A program made the position numbers and the translations under genes. The notes beneath the pieces were generated by a model. It worked only from the letters and a program-made list of their open reading frames with translations, did not search any database and was not told where the DNA came from. A stretch of 64,000 nucleotides of DNA from Cellulomonas sp. JZ18 (GTDB lineage: Bacteria > Actinomycetota > Actinomycetes > Actinomycetales > Cellulomonadaceae): assembly GCF_009720485.1 (NCBI RefSeq), contig NZ_CP045245.1, forward strand, positions 806,001 to 870,000. Reading direction: 5' to 3'. Of this stretch, positions 8,283-16,430 are shown in pieces (positions within the stretch are counted from its first letter, which is position 1; each line of letters opens with the position of its first letter).

Positions 8283-10166
8283 ATGAGCGCCGACCCCGTG
8301 CCCGTCGCCACCGACCCGGACGCCCCCACCACCCCGCCCGCCACGACCACCGCCGCCGGCCCCGGCGCACCCGACGGCGAGCGCGCCGCCCTGCTGCCCC
8401 GCGGGGACCGGCTGCGGATCCTGCTCGACCTCGTGCGCCCCCACCGCCGCACCCTCGCCCTCGGCCTGGTGCTGGGGCTCGCCTCCACCGCCCTGTCCCT
8501 CGCGACGCCGATGGTGACCAAGTGGGTCCTCGACAGCCTCGGCGCCGACACCTCGCTCGGCCGGCCGGTCGCCGTGCTGCTCACGCTGTTCGTCGTGGGC
8601 TCCGTCGTGGGCTACGTGCAGTGGGTGGTGATGGGCACCCTCGCGGAGCGCATCGTGCTCGACGCGCGCGAGTCGCTCGTCCGCCGGTACCTGCGTGCGA
8701 CCGTCGCGGCGATCACCGGCCGTCCCACCGGCGAGCTGGTCACCCGGGTGACCTCCGACACCGTCCTGCTGCGCGAGGCCGCGACGTCGAGCATGGTCAG
8801 CCTCGTCAACGGCACGGTCGCCCTCGTGGGCACGCTCGTCCTCATGGGCGTCCTCGACCTCGCGCTGCTGGGCACCACGATCGGCGCCATCGTCGTGGTC
8901 GGGGCGGTCATGGCGGTGCTGCTGCCGGGCATCGGCGTCGCCGAGAAGGCCTCCCAGGAGGCGCTCGGACGCCTCGGCGGGACCCTCGAGGGCTCGCTGC
9001 GCGCGATGCGCACCGTGAAGTCGAGCCGGGCGGAGGCGCGCCAGGCGGCGGCGATCCTGGGTGCGGCCCGCGAGGCGCGCGACCACTCCGTGCGGGCCGT
9101 GCGCACGACGGCGCTCGCCTGGACGGTCGCGTGGGGCGGGATCCAGCTCGCGATCATCGTCATCCTCGGCCTCGGTGCCTGGCGCGTCGCGCAGGGCGAG
9201 CTCCCCGTGTCGAGCCTCGTCGCGTTCCTGCTCTACGCCTTCAACATCGTCGGCCCCATCACCGAGCTCACGCAGAGCCTCACCCAGCTGCAGTCGGGCG
9301 TCGCCGCGGCGGGACGCATCAGCGAGGTGCAGGCGATGGAGGTCGAGCCGCAGGAGCCGGTCGCGACGGGTGCCGGGGCTCCGCCGCAGGCCGGCGACGA
9401 CGTGCCGGTCCTCGAGCTGCGGGGCGTCACGGCGGCCTACGGGCCCGACCGCGAGCCCGCGGTGCGCGACCTCTCGCTCGTCGTGCCCCGGCGTGGCCAC
9501 ACCGCGCTGGTCGGTCCCTCCGGGGCGGGCAAGACGACCGTGTTCTCCCTGCTCCTGCGCTTCCTCGAGCCGCAGGAGGGCGAGATCCTCCTCGACGGCC
9601 GCCCGTACGCGGGCTGGAGCCACGACGACGTGCGCGCACGCTTCGCGTACGTCGAGCAGGAGACCCCCGTCGTGCCCGGCACGATCCGCGAGAACCTGCT
9701 GTTCAGCAACCCCGGGGCGAGCGAGGAGGAGCTCGCACGCGTGCTCGCCGCGGTGCGCCTCGACGGCGCGTTCGACGACCTGCCCGACGGTCTGGACACC
9801 CGCCTGTCGGAGACGTCCGTCTCGGGTGGGCAGCGCCAGCGCATCGCGCTTGCCCGGGCGATGCTCTGCCGGCCGCAGGTCATGCTGCTCGACGAGGCGA
9901 CGGCCCAGGTCGACGGCCTCACCGAGGCCGCCGTGCACGACGGCATCCGCGCGATGGCCACCACCGGGGCCGTGGTCACGGTCGCGCACCGGCTCTCGAC
10001 GGTCGTCGACGCGGACACGATCGTCGTGCTCGAGGGCGGCCGGGTGCGGGCCCGCGGGACCCACGCGCAGCTGCTCGCCGAGGACGCGCTCTACCGCTCG
10101 CTCGTCGAGGCGCTGCGCATCCGGGACGCCGACGAGGACGCCGCCCCCGTGCCCGCGGACGCCTGA
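8283..10166 (+). CDS. ABC exporter half-transporter (fused TMD-NBD)
   Basis: A 627-residue multidrug-type ABC exporter subunit: a Pro/Ala-rich N-terminus, a six-helix membrane domain (about 55-340) and a nucleotide-binding domain (about 375-620). Walker A GPSGAGKT is at 411-418, the signature VSGGQ at 513-517, Walker B and catalytic Glu538 in MLLDEAT, and the switch His at 569. Being a half-transporter with an intact site, it should work as a homodimer. The ATG at 8283 was taken because the palindrome covers the alternative ATG at 8256. Neither has a ribosome site, so the mRNA may be leaderless. Control by the divergent TetR is inferred. Confidence 0.92.
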   Translation: MSADPVPVATDPDAPTTPPATTTAAGPGAPDGERAALLPRGDRLRILLDLVRPHRRTLALGLVLGLASTALSLATPMVTKWVLDSLGADTSLGRPVAVLLTLFVVGSVVGYVQWVVMGTLAERIVLDARESLVRRYLRATVAAITGRPTGELVTRVTSDTVLLREAATSSMVSLVNGTVALVGTLVLMGVLDLALLGTTIGAIVVVGAVMAVLLPGIGVAEKASQEALGRLGGTLEGSLRAMRTVKSSRAEARQAAAILGAAREARDHSVRAVRTTALAWTVAWGGIQLAIIVILGLGAWRVAQGELPVSSLVAFLLYAFNIVGPITELTQSLTQLQSGVAAAGRISEVQAMEVEPQEPVATGAGAPPQAGDDVPVLELRGVTAAYGPDREPAVRDLSLVVPRRGHTALVGPSGAGKTTVFSLLLRFLEPQEGEILLDGRPYAGWSHDDVRARFAYVEQETPVVPGTIRENLLFSNPGASEEELARVLAAVRLDGAFDDLPDGLDTRLSETSVSGGQRQRIALARAMLCRPQVMLLDEATAQVDGLTEAAVHDGIRAMATTGAVVTVAHRLSTVVDADTIVVLEGGRVRARGTHAQLLAEDALYRSLVEALRIRDADEDAAPVPADA

Positions 10167-10171
10167 GGCGA

Positions 10172-10201
10172 CCGGGGCGCCGCCGGACGGCGGCGCCCCG
10201 G
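10172..10201. terminator. Bidirectional terminator hairpin
   Basis: CCGGGGCGCCGCC (10172-10184) pairs perfectly with GGCGGCGCCCCGG (10189-10201) around a 4-base loop, between the convergent exporter and acetamidase genes. Confidence 0.8.
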
Positions 10202-10217
10202 CACCCGCGGGCGGGGC

Positions 10218-11357
10218 TCAGGCCCAGGCGGCCCAGTCCCGCTTGGGGATCCTGCAGTGGACGCCCTTGACGGCGTCCACCACCTGGCTGACCTCGAAGT
10301 CGCCGGCCGCCGAGAGGTACGCGAGCGCGACCGCACGGGGGACCCCGAACCGGCCGTGCAGGAACGCGACCGCGTTGCGCACGGCGTGACGCATCGCCTC
10401 GTCGAGGTCCTCGTGCAGGCCCGTCGGCAGCCAGTGCGTGGCGGTCTCGACGACCGGGCCACCCGCCGCCCCGAGCACGGCCCGGCGGTCGGCCGCGCGG
10501 ACGACGCCCAGCCGCAGCGTCGCGCGCAGCGACGCCTCGAGCGCCGTGAGCGCCACCTCCCCGTTGCCCTGCGCGAAGTGCGGGTCGCCGGCGAAGAACA
10601 GCGCGCCGTCCACGCCGACCGGCAGGTAGAGCGTCGACCCGACGCCCGTGTGCTTGACGTCGATGTTCCCGCCGTACGGCCCGGGCGGCACCGACGGCAG
10701 CGGCTCGTCCACCGGGGCGGCGACGCCCATGAGGCCGAGGAACGGGTCCAGCCCGAACTGCACGGTCCGGCCGCCGCCCGCGTCGATGAGGCCGACGTCG
10801 CGCCCGTCGCGCTCCTCGACCCACGCGTAGTGGCTCACGGTGCCGTCGCGCACGATGGCGTCCACGTGGCGGGTCGCGGCCGAGTCGAGGTCCTCCGGGA
10901 ACTCGCCCGCCAGTGCGCCGTACCCGTGCCGGTTGCTCACGAACCCGTACGGCACGCGCCGGTCGAGCCGCAGCACGTCGACGCGCAGCACGTCGCCGCG
11001 CCGCGCACCCTCCACGTGCACGGGGCCGGTGACGACGTGCGGCCCGTCCTGCGCCCCGTTGACCAGCGGCGACGCGGCCACCTCGACCGCGTCGGCGAGC
11101 ACCTCCTCGACGCCGAACTGCGCGAGGTAGCGGGCGGGGTCGCGGCCCTGGTCCGCCAGCAGGCCCTCGTGGCTCAGCGTGTCGACCGTGAGGGTCGCGC
11201 CGTCCGGCACGGCCAGCACCGCGGGCGTGCCCCGGTGCGGGAGCCACCCCCAGTGCACCTCGTCGGCGCGCGTCGGCAGGTAGTGCTCGCCCGGCAGGGG
11301 ACCCTCGCCGGGCTGCAGCGCGGTACCGGTGCGGGCGAGGGTCGTCGTGTCGGTCAT
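10218..11357 (-). CDS. Acetamidase/formamidase family protein
   Basis: A 379-residue member of the FmdA/AmdA family, cytoplasmic enzymes hydrolysing short amides such as formamide or acetamide to ammonia and the acid. Recognisable family stretches are VNGAQDGPHVVTGPVHVEGA, GGNIDVKHTGVGSTLYLPV and FFAGDPHFAQGNGEVALTA. The start ATG at 11357 has GGAGG upstream and overlaps the RidA stop by four bases, so it is translationally coupled and last in a four-gene operon behind the ABC uptake genes. The operon suggests that an imported nitrogen compound is deaminated and de-amidated; the substrate is unknown. Confidence 0.88.
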   Translation of the reverse strand: MTDTTTLARTGTALQPGEGPLPGEHYLPTRADEVHWGWLPHRGTPAVLAVPDGATLTVDTLSHEGLLADQGRDPARYLAQFGVEEVLADAVEVAASPLVNGAQDGPHVVTGPVHVEGARRGDVLRVDVLRLDRRVPYGFVSNRHGYGALAGEFPEDLDSAATRHVDAIVRDGTVSHYAWVEERDGRDVGLIDAGGGRTVQFGLDPFLGLMGVAAPVDEPLPSVPPGPYGGNIDVKHTGVGSTLYLPVGVDGALFFAGDPHFAQGNGEVALTALEASLRATLRLGVVRAADRRAVLGAAGGPVVETATHWLPTGLHEDLDEAMRHAVRNAVAFLHGRFGVPRAVALAYLSAAGDFEVSQVVDAVKGVHCRIPKRDWAAWA

Positions 11358-11791
11358 CGGGCACCTCCGGTGGTGGTGTCGCCGGGCAGGCCGACGACGA
11401 GGTCGATCTCGACGAGCGCGCCGACGGCGAGCCCGGTGGTGCCCACGCACGTGCGCGCGGGCAGCCCGTGCGGGAACCACGTGGCGTACTCGGCGTTGAA
11501 GGCGGCGTAGTCGTCGAAGTCCGTCAGGTACGCGCGGACCATGAGGGTGTCGGCGAGCCGGGCGCCGGCCGCCGTGAGGACGGCCTCGAGGTTGCGCATG
11601 ACCTGCCGCGTCTGGTCGACGACGTCCTCGCCGACGACGAGGCCGGTGCGCGGGTCGGTCGGCATCTGGCCGGTGACCCACAGGGTGTCGTGCCAGCGGA
11701 CGGCGTGCGCGAACGGCCCCACGGGCGCCGGCACACCGGGACGGCCGGTGAGGACGAGCGCCTCACGGGCGGGACGGTCGGGGGACGTCAT
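11354..11791 (-). CDS. RidA (YjgF/UK114) family protein
   Basis: A small (145-residue) RidA-fold protein; the best known members hydrolyse reactive enamine/imine intermediates made by PLP enzymes or by oxidation. The family core is clear: VTGQMPTDPRTGLVVGEDVVDQT, then MRNLEAVL and GLAVGALVEIDLVV near the C-terminus. The Arg that binds the carboxylate is present in PARTCVG. ATG at 11791 is chosen because GGAGG lies seven bases upstream; GTG at 11797 would overlap the upstream stop. It lies between the ABC transporter and the acetamidase genes, so it probably acts on an intermediate of the same pathway. Confidence 0.9.
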   Translation of the reverse strand: MTSPDRPAREALVLTGRPGVPAPVGPFAHAVRWHDTLWVTGQMPTDPRTGLVVGEDVVDQTRQVMRNLEAVLTAAGARLADTLMVRAYLTDFDDYAAFNAEYATWFPHGLPARTCVGTTGLAVGALVEIDLVVGLPGDTTTGGAR

Positions 11792-11793
11792 GC

Positions 11794-13371
11794 TCACACC
11801 TCCGCCGTGTCCATCGCGCCGACGAACGCGCGCGTCAGCGGGTGCTGCGGCCGCAGGAGGACGTCGTCCGCGGGGCCCTCCTCGACGACGACGCCGCCCG
11901 CCATGAACACGACCCGGTCCGCCACCTCCCGCGCGAAGCGCAGCTGGTGGGTGGCGATGAGCATCGTCAGGCCGGACGTGCGGGCCAGGTGCGTGATGAC
12001 GCGCAGCACCTCGGCGACCTTCTCGGGGTCGAGCGCGCTGGTCGGCTCGTCGAGCAGCAGCACCCGCGGGCGGGGCGCCAGCGCGCGGGCGATGCCGACG
12101 CGCTGCTGCTGCCCGCCGGACAGGTGCCGGGGCAGTGCGTCCGCGCGGTGCTCCATGCCGACGCGTGCGAGCAGCTCGTCGGCGCGGGCGTGCGCCTCCT
12201 CCCGCGAGAGCCCCTGCACCCAGCGCAGCGGCGCGGCGACGTTCTCGCGCACGGTGAGGTGCTCGAACAGGTCGAAGCTCTGGAACACCATGCCCACGCC
12301 CGCCTCGACCCGCTGGCGCGCGACCTTCCGTTCGGGCAGCTCGCGTCCCTGCCAGTCGTAGCCGATCGACGTGCCGCCTACGAGCACCGAGCCGCCGTCG
12401 AGGCCGTCGAGGTGGTTGAGCGTGCGCAGCAGCGTGCTCTTGCCCGAGCCGCTGGGGCCGAGCAGGGCGACGACCTCGCCCTCGCGCACCATGAGGTCGA
12501 TGCCGCGCAGCACCTCGGTGTCCCCGTACGAGCGCCGCAGGCCGCGTGCCTCGACCATCGCGTCGCCGAACCCGCGCGGGGGCGGGTCGGCCTGCGTGCG
12601 GCGGTGCTCCGGCCCGGGCGCGGCGGCCGGGGGTGCGGCGGCGGCCGCGGGAGCGGCCGACGCGGAGGCGGCCGGGGCCGCGGGCCGGCGGCGCAGCGGG
12701 CCGAACCAGCCGCGCGTGCGCACCCCGTCGGGGTCGACGAGGGCCTCGACCAGCAGCTGCACGCCGGTGATGGCGGCCGTGAGGAGCAGGTACATGACGG
12801 CCGTGGCGAAGTAGATCTCGAAGTAGTCGAACGTCGCGGAGGCGAGCTGCTGCGTGCGCAGCGTCAGCTCCGGGACCGCGATGACCGACGCGAGCGCCGA
12901 GTTCTTCATCGTGGCGACGGCCTCGTTGCCGAGGGCCGGCACCATCGCACGCAGGGCCTGCGGGCCCACGACACGGCGGAGCAGCTGGACCGGGGTCAGA
13001 CCCAGCGCGCGCCCGGCGGCGCGCTGGCCGGCCGGGACCTCGCGCACGGCGGAGCGGATGATCTCGGCGAAGAACGTCGCCTCGTTCATCGCCAGCGCCA
13101 CGACGCCGGCGACCACGGGTGCGAGCACCACGCCGGCGTGCGGCAGCACGGTGAAGACGAACACCAGCTGCAGGATCAGCGGCGTGCCGCGGTACAGCGT
13201 CGTGTACGCCCGGGCCACGGCCCGCACGCCCCGGTGCCGGGAGAGCAGCATCGCCGCGAGCACCGAGCCGAGCGCGAGCCCGCCGACGAAGCCCCCGAGC
13301 AGCAGCTGGAGCGTGAACGTCATGCCCTGGAGCAGGTAGGGCAGCGTGAGGTAGTGCAGGAAGTCCGCCAT
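11794..13371 (-). CDS. Fused permease-ATPase of an amino-acid-type ABC importer
   Basis: One 525-residue polypeptide joins a GlnP/HisM-like permease (about 1-225, EAA loop around 111-139) through an Ala/Pro-rich linker (about 226-268) to a GlnQ-like ATPase. In the ATPase half, Walker A GPSGSGKST begins at 305, the Q-loop Gln is 364, LSGGQ is at 417-421, LLLDEPT at 438-444 and the switch His at 475. Polar amino acid importers usually have separate permease and ATPase genes, so the fusion is notable. It starts 16 bases after the binding-protein gene and runs into ridA. It should homodimerise to give two permeases and two ATPases. Confidence 0.93.
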   Translation of the reverse strand: MADFLHYLTLPYLLQGMTFTLQLLLGGFVGGLALGSVLAAMLLSRHRGVRAVARAYTTLYRGTPLILQLVFVFTVLPHAGVVLAPVVAGVVALAMNEATFFAEIIRSAVREVPAGQRAAGRALGLTPVQLLRRVVGPQALRAMVPALGNEAVATMKNSALASVIAVPELTLRTQQLASATFDYFEIYFATAVMYLLLTAAITGVQLLVEALVDPDGVRTRGWFGPLRRRPAAPAASASAAPAAAAAPPAAAPGPEHRRTQADPPPRGFGDAMVEARGLRRSYGDTEVLRGIDLMVREGEVVALLGPSGSGKSTLLRTLNHLDGLDGGSVLVGGTSIGYDWQGRELPERKVARQRVEAGVGMVFQSFDLFEHLTVRENVAAPLRWVQGLSREEAHARADELLARVGMEHRADALPRHLSGGQQQRVGIARALAPRPRVLLLDEPTSALDPEKVAEVLRVITHLARTSGLTMLIATHQLRFAREVADRVVFMAGGVVVEEGPADDVLLRPQHPLTRAFVGAMDTAEV

Positions 13372-13387
13372 GTCGTGGGCCCCGCCG

Positions 13388-14302
13388 TCAGCCGACGCTC
13401 AGGACGGTCGGCGCGGCCACCGCGTTCGCGTCGAGCTCCCACTTCTCGGCGAGCTCGGTCTGCAGGCCGGAGTCCTGGATGGCCGTGAGCGCGCCGACGA
13501 CCGCGTCGCGGAAGTCGTGCTCGCCCTGCAGGACGCCGACGCCGATCTCGTAGTCGAGCATCACGGTCTCGGCCGAGTCGAGGTCGTCGGGGTGCTCCGC
13601 GATGAAGCGGTTCACGGTGTTGATGTCGTTCATGTAGGCGTCGGCGCGGCCGGCGAGGATCGCCTGGACGCAGTCGGCGCTGGAGTCGAACAGCGCCAGC
13701 TCGGGAGCCGGCAGGCCCTGCGCCGTGCACTCCGGGCCGACCGCCTCGACGAGCGGCACCTCGACGTAGCCCTTGTTGAGCGCGATGGTCAGCCCGCAGA
13801 TCGAGGTGTCGATCCCGGTGATGCCCTCGGGGTTGCCCGTGGCGACGAGCACGCCGTCGAACACCTTGGAGTAGCTGACGAAGTCGACGCCCCCCGCGGC
13901 GCGCTCCTCGGTCGCGTAGAGGTTCGACAGGATCCAGTCGGCCTGGCCGCTGGCCACGGTGGGGATGAGCTCGGAGAACCCGACGGGGACGTAGTCGACC
14001 GTGAAGCCGAGGCACGCGCCGATGGCCTCGCCGAGGTCGATGTCGAAGCCGATGTACTCGTCCGGGTTCTCGGGGTCGATGATCTCGTAGCCCGGCGTGT
14101 GCGGGTTGAGGGCGTTCGTCTGCGTGGTGCCGACGAGGTCGGGGTGCGCCTCGCGCAGCTCCTCGCACTCCGCGGAGGCGGCGAGGTCGGCCCAGGGTCC
14201 GCCGTCCTCGGGGGCGCCGGCGTCGGCCGTGGAGGAGCAGGCGGTGAGGGCGAGCAGGAGCACGGCGGCGGCGGGGAGGGCGGCGCGGCGGGCGGAGGTC
14301 AT
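13388..14302 (-). CDS. Amino-acid-type ABC substrate-binding lipoprotein
   Basis: A 304-residue extracytoplasmic receptor of the family 3 type. The N-terminus is a lipoprotein signal with lipobox LTACSS, and the mature part shows the usual segments EYIGFDIDLGEAIGACLGF, ELIPTVASGQADWI and DAYMNDINTV. Several extra cysteines are present. ATG at 14302 follows a GAGGA site about eight bases away; longer in-frame starts would place extra sequence ahead of the lipobox. First gene of the four-gene operon, and it feeds the fused permease-ATPase. Two FadR-like operators lie upstream. Confidence 0.92.
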   Translation of the reverse strand: MTSARRAALPAAAVLLLALTACSSTADAGAPEDGGPWADLAASAECEELREAHPDLVGTTQTNALNPHTPGYEIIDPENPDEYIGFDIDLGEAIGACLGFTVDYVPVGFSELIPTVASGQADWILSNLYATEERAAGGVDFVSYSKVFDGVLVATGNPEGITGIDTSICGLTIALNKGYVEVPLVEAVGPECTAQGLPAPELALFDSSADCVQAILAGRADAYMNDINTVNRFIAEHPDDLDSAETVMLDYEIGVGVLQGEHDFRDAVVGALTAIQDSGLQTELAEKWELDANAVAAPTVLSVG

Positions 14303-14347
14303 GGGGACGTCCTCTCGTGGGGCGGACGGCGAGGGCCGCATCGGCCA

Positions 14348-14366
14348 GATGGTCTGACCAATGACG
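14348..14366. promoter_or_regulatory. FadR/GntR-type operator, transporter-proximal
   Basis: GATGGTCTGACCAATGACG contains the perfect palindrome TGGTC-T-GACCA (14350-14360), the classic TGGT-N-ACCA pattern of FadR-subfamily GntR regulators. It lies about 46 bases upstream of the binding-protein gene. Confidence 0.8.
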
Positions 14367-14448
14367 GCGACGTTAGGGCCCCGGCGACGCGGTTCTGTCG
14401 ACATCGAGAGACTGTTACGACAAGTTCACGGGGCCGAAACAGTGGCTG

Positions 14449-14467
14449 GATGGTCAGACCAATGACG
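14449..14467. promoter_or_regulatory. FadR/GntR-type operator, regulator-proximal
   Basis: GATGGTCAGACCAATGACG repeats the first site with a single base changed (palindrome TGGTC-A-GACCA at 14451-14461). It lies 57 bases upstream of the regulator start, with centres 101 bases from the other site. Confidence 0.8.
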
Positions 14468-14517
14468 CCACCCGTGCGTGGTACGTTCCGCTGCACCGCG
14501 CCCGCTGAGGAGGACCG

Positions 14518-15216
14518 TTGGCCCCCGTCGAGATCCCCCCGCTCGCACGCCGATCCGTGAGCACGCCGGTGGTCCTCGCGGCCCACCTCGAGCGGCTGAT
14601 CGCCACCGGTCAGGTCGCCGCCGGTGACCGGCTCCCGTCCGAGCGCGACCTCGCGGCGTCCCTGTCGGTGTCACGGGCGACCCTGCGCGAGGCGATGCAC
14701 GAGCTCGAGGCGAAGAACCTGATCGAGCGGCGGCCCGGCCGCGGGACGGTGGTCGTCGCGCCCTCCGACGCCGAGCGCGCGCTGCTCGACCTGTCGTCCC
14801 CGTCGTCCGAGGCGCGCGACGCCGCCGAGCTGCGCGAGATCGTCGAGCCGTCCGTCGCCGGCCTCGCCGCCCGGCGGGCCACCCCGGCCAACCTGCTCCA
14901 GCTGCGCGAGGTGCTCGACCGCACCACGCCGCGGCTGCGTCCCGAGGCGTCGCTGGCGTGCGACACCGAGTTCCACCTGCTCGTCGCGCGTGCCGCGCGC
15001 AACCCCCTGCTGGCGACGCTGCACACGATGGTCGCCGAGTGGACCATGGACGTGCGGCGGCACTCGCACACCACCGCCGAGGGGCGCCGCACCTCCCGCG
15101 AGGGGCACCTGGCGATCTTCGCGGCGATCGAGGCGCACGACGCGGACGCGGCGCAGCGCGCCATGTCCGAGCACCTCGGCGACGTCCGCCGGCTCGTCGC
15201 GGCGCGGGGCGACTGA
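14518..15216 (+). CDS. GntR-family (FadR subfamily) regulator
   Basis: A 232-residue regulator: an N-terminal winged helix (AGDRLPSERDLAASLSVSRATLREAM, about 38-63) and a C-terminal all-helical FCD ligand domain with likely metal-binding histidines (EFHLLVARAARN, EGHLAIFAAI). A TTG start at 14518 is supported by GAGGAGG just upstream and by the reading frame. It is divergent from the ABC-RidA-acetamidase operon, and the two near-identical operators between them indicate that it controls both units, probably releasing DNA when the imported compound or a breakdown product binds. Confidence 0.92.
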   Translation: MAPVEIPPLARRSVSTPVVLAAHLERLIATGQVAAGDRLPSERDLAASLSVSRATLREAMHELEAKNLIERRPGRGTVVVAPSDAERALLDLSSPSSEARDAAELREIVEPSVAGLAARRATPANLLQLREVLDRTTPRLRPEASLACDTEFHLLVARAARNPLLATLHTMVAEWTMDVRRHSHTTAEGRRTSREGHLAIFAAIEAHDADAAQRAMSEHLGDVRRLVAARGD

Positions 15217-15226
15217 CCCGCCGCCG

Positions 15227-15613
15227 TCAGCCGGTGGACGCGGGAGCGCCCGCGCCGTCCCCGCCCGGCGCGTCGGGTGGCCCGAGCCCCGGGTGCCGGC
15301 GGCGCAGCACCGGCGGCGCCGCCCACCACCACGACTCGCGGAGCAGGGCGTCGACCAGGGCCGCGTCGGCGGTGCGCAGGTCGACCAGCACGAGGTTCGT
15401 GCCCGCGTGGTGGTCGGTCGTGGAGTAGAGACCCGGCTCCTGCGCGACGAGAGCGCGCCGCTCGCCGTCGTCCTCGACGCGCACCGTCAGGCGGTGCTCG
15501 TCCCACATCCGCCCGACGAGGGCGCGGTGGAACCACGCGGGCCGGCCCCAGCTGGGCCGCTCGGTGACCTCCGGCAGCGCGAGGGCCAGGTGACGCACGT
15601 CGTCGACGTCCAC
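15227..15613 (-). CDS. MmcQ/YjbR family protein
   Basis: A 128-residue protein of the MmcQ/YjbR fold (MDVDDVRHLALALPEVTERPSWGRPAWF opening in plain family form; note W and R residues). Members of this family resemble CyaY in fold; DNA binding has been proposed, but the biological role is not settled. GTG at 15613 is preceded by CATCCT and six bases, consistent with a leaderless mRNA. The C-terminus is Gly/Ala/Pro-rich. No functional link to neighbours. Confidence 0.8.
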   Translation of the reverse strand: MDVDDVRHLALALPEVTERPSWGRPAWFHRALVGRMWDEHRLTVRVEDDGERRALVAQEPGLYSTTDHHAGTNLVLVDLRTADAALVDALLRESWWWAAPPVLRRRHPGLGPPDAPGGDGAGAPASTG

Positions 15614-15640
15614 GTCACCAGGATGGCGCGGTGCGCCGGC

Positions 15641-16333
15641 TCAGTCCTCCCCGCCCGGCTCGCTGCGCCCGGGGGCGGCCGTGAGCCGGGCGCTCCCGTT
15701 GCCGGTGAGCCCCAGCTCGTCCGCGAGGTACAGGAACGCGCGCGCGTACGGCTGGCCCTCGGTGTCCGCGCGCACCTGCTCCCAGTCGATCTGCTCGCGC
15801 AGCGCGCGGGCCATCGGCAGCAGCCAGGTGAAGTCGCAGTAGTGCTCGCCCAGCACGCGCATCTTGGCGGAGATGATGTCGGTCGCCGGCAGCACCGGCA
15901 TGCGCACGGCCAGCACCTCGAGCTGCTCGGCCCGCTCCAGCTGCGCGTACGTCACGGGCTCGCCGACCATGCGGAACAGCACGTCGACGAGCTGGCCGTG
16001 GTGGTACGCCTTGAACAGCCAGTTCTCCGCGGGCTGCTGCACGTCCAGGCCCGCGGCCGACAGCGCCCGCTTGGCGCGCTCGACGTCCTCCTCCGCGATC
16101 GCGAAGTCGGCGTCGTGGCTGGGCTCCGGCGCGCCCCGCGCCCACGCGGCGTACCCGCCGACGAGCGCGAACGGGATCTCCGCGTCGAGCAGCGCGACGG
16201 CGGTGCGGCGCAGTCCGTCCTGCAGGACGGCACGGTCGTCCGGGGTCTCGGCGCCCGTGGGCGCGGGCAGCGGGGGCGGGGCCGCCCCGGTGAGGGGAGC
16301 GGTGCCCGCGGCAGGCGTCGTCTCGGAGGGCAT
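15641..16333 (-). CDS. Nucleotidyltransferase-fold protein
   Basis: A 230-residue protein with a Pro/Ala-rich N-terminus (about 1-30) and then a nucleotidyltransferase-like core: LVGGYAAWARG followed by SHDADFAIAEEDVERAK, matching the GG...(D/E)xD pattern of the Pol-beta fold. Related proteins annotated as uncharacterised nucleotidyltransferases or AbiEii-like share this. No antitoxin-like partner gene is adjacent: the neighbours are an MmcQ protein and a divergent EEP hydrolase, so a toxin role is not supported. ATG at 16333 has no strong ribosome site. Confidence 0.65.
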   Translation of the reverse strand: MPSETTPAAGTAPLTGAAPPPLPAPTGAETPDDRAVLQDGLRRTAVALLDAEIPFALVGGYAAWARGAPEPSHDADFAIAEEDVERAKRALSAAGLDVQQPAENWLFKAYHHGQLVDVLFRMVGEPVTYAQLERAEQLEVLAVRMPVLPATDIISAKMRVLGEHYCDFTWLLPMARALREQIDWEQVRADTEGQPYARAFLYLADELGLTGNGSARLTAAPGRSEPGGED

Positions 16334-16430
16334 GCACGGTGTCTACACCGGCGGGGCGGGGTCCGCAGGACGAGCGGCCACCCGGTGACTGCCCGCGCGG
16401 CCCGGCGCGTGCCGGGCCAGAATCGGCGGC

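Noticed and set aside
15641-16333. Nucleotidyltransferase-fold protein as an AbiEii-type toxin of a toxin-antitoxin pair
   Set aside because: No adjacent antitoxin-like gene in the same orientation; the flanking gene is an MmcQ protein.
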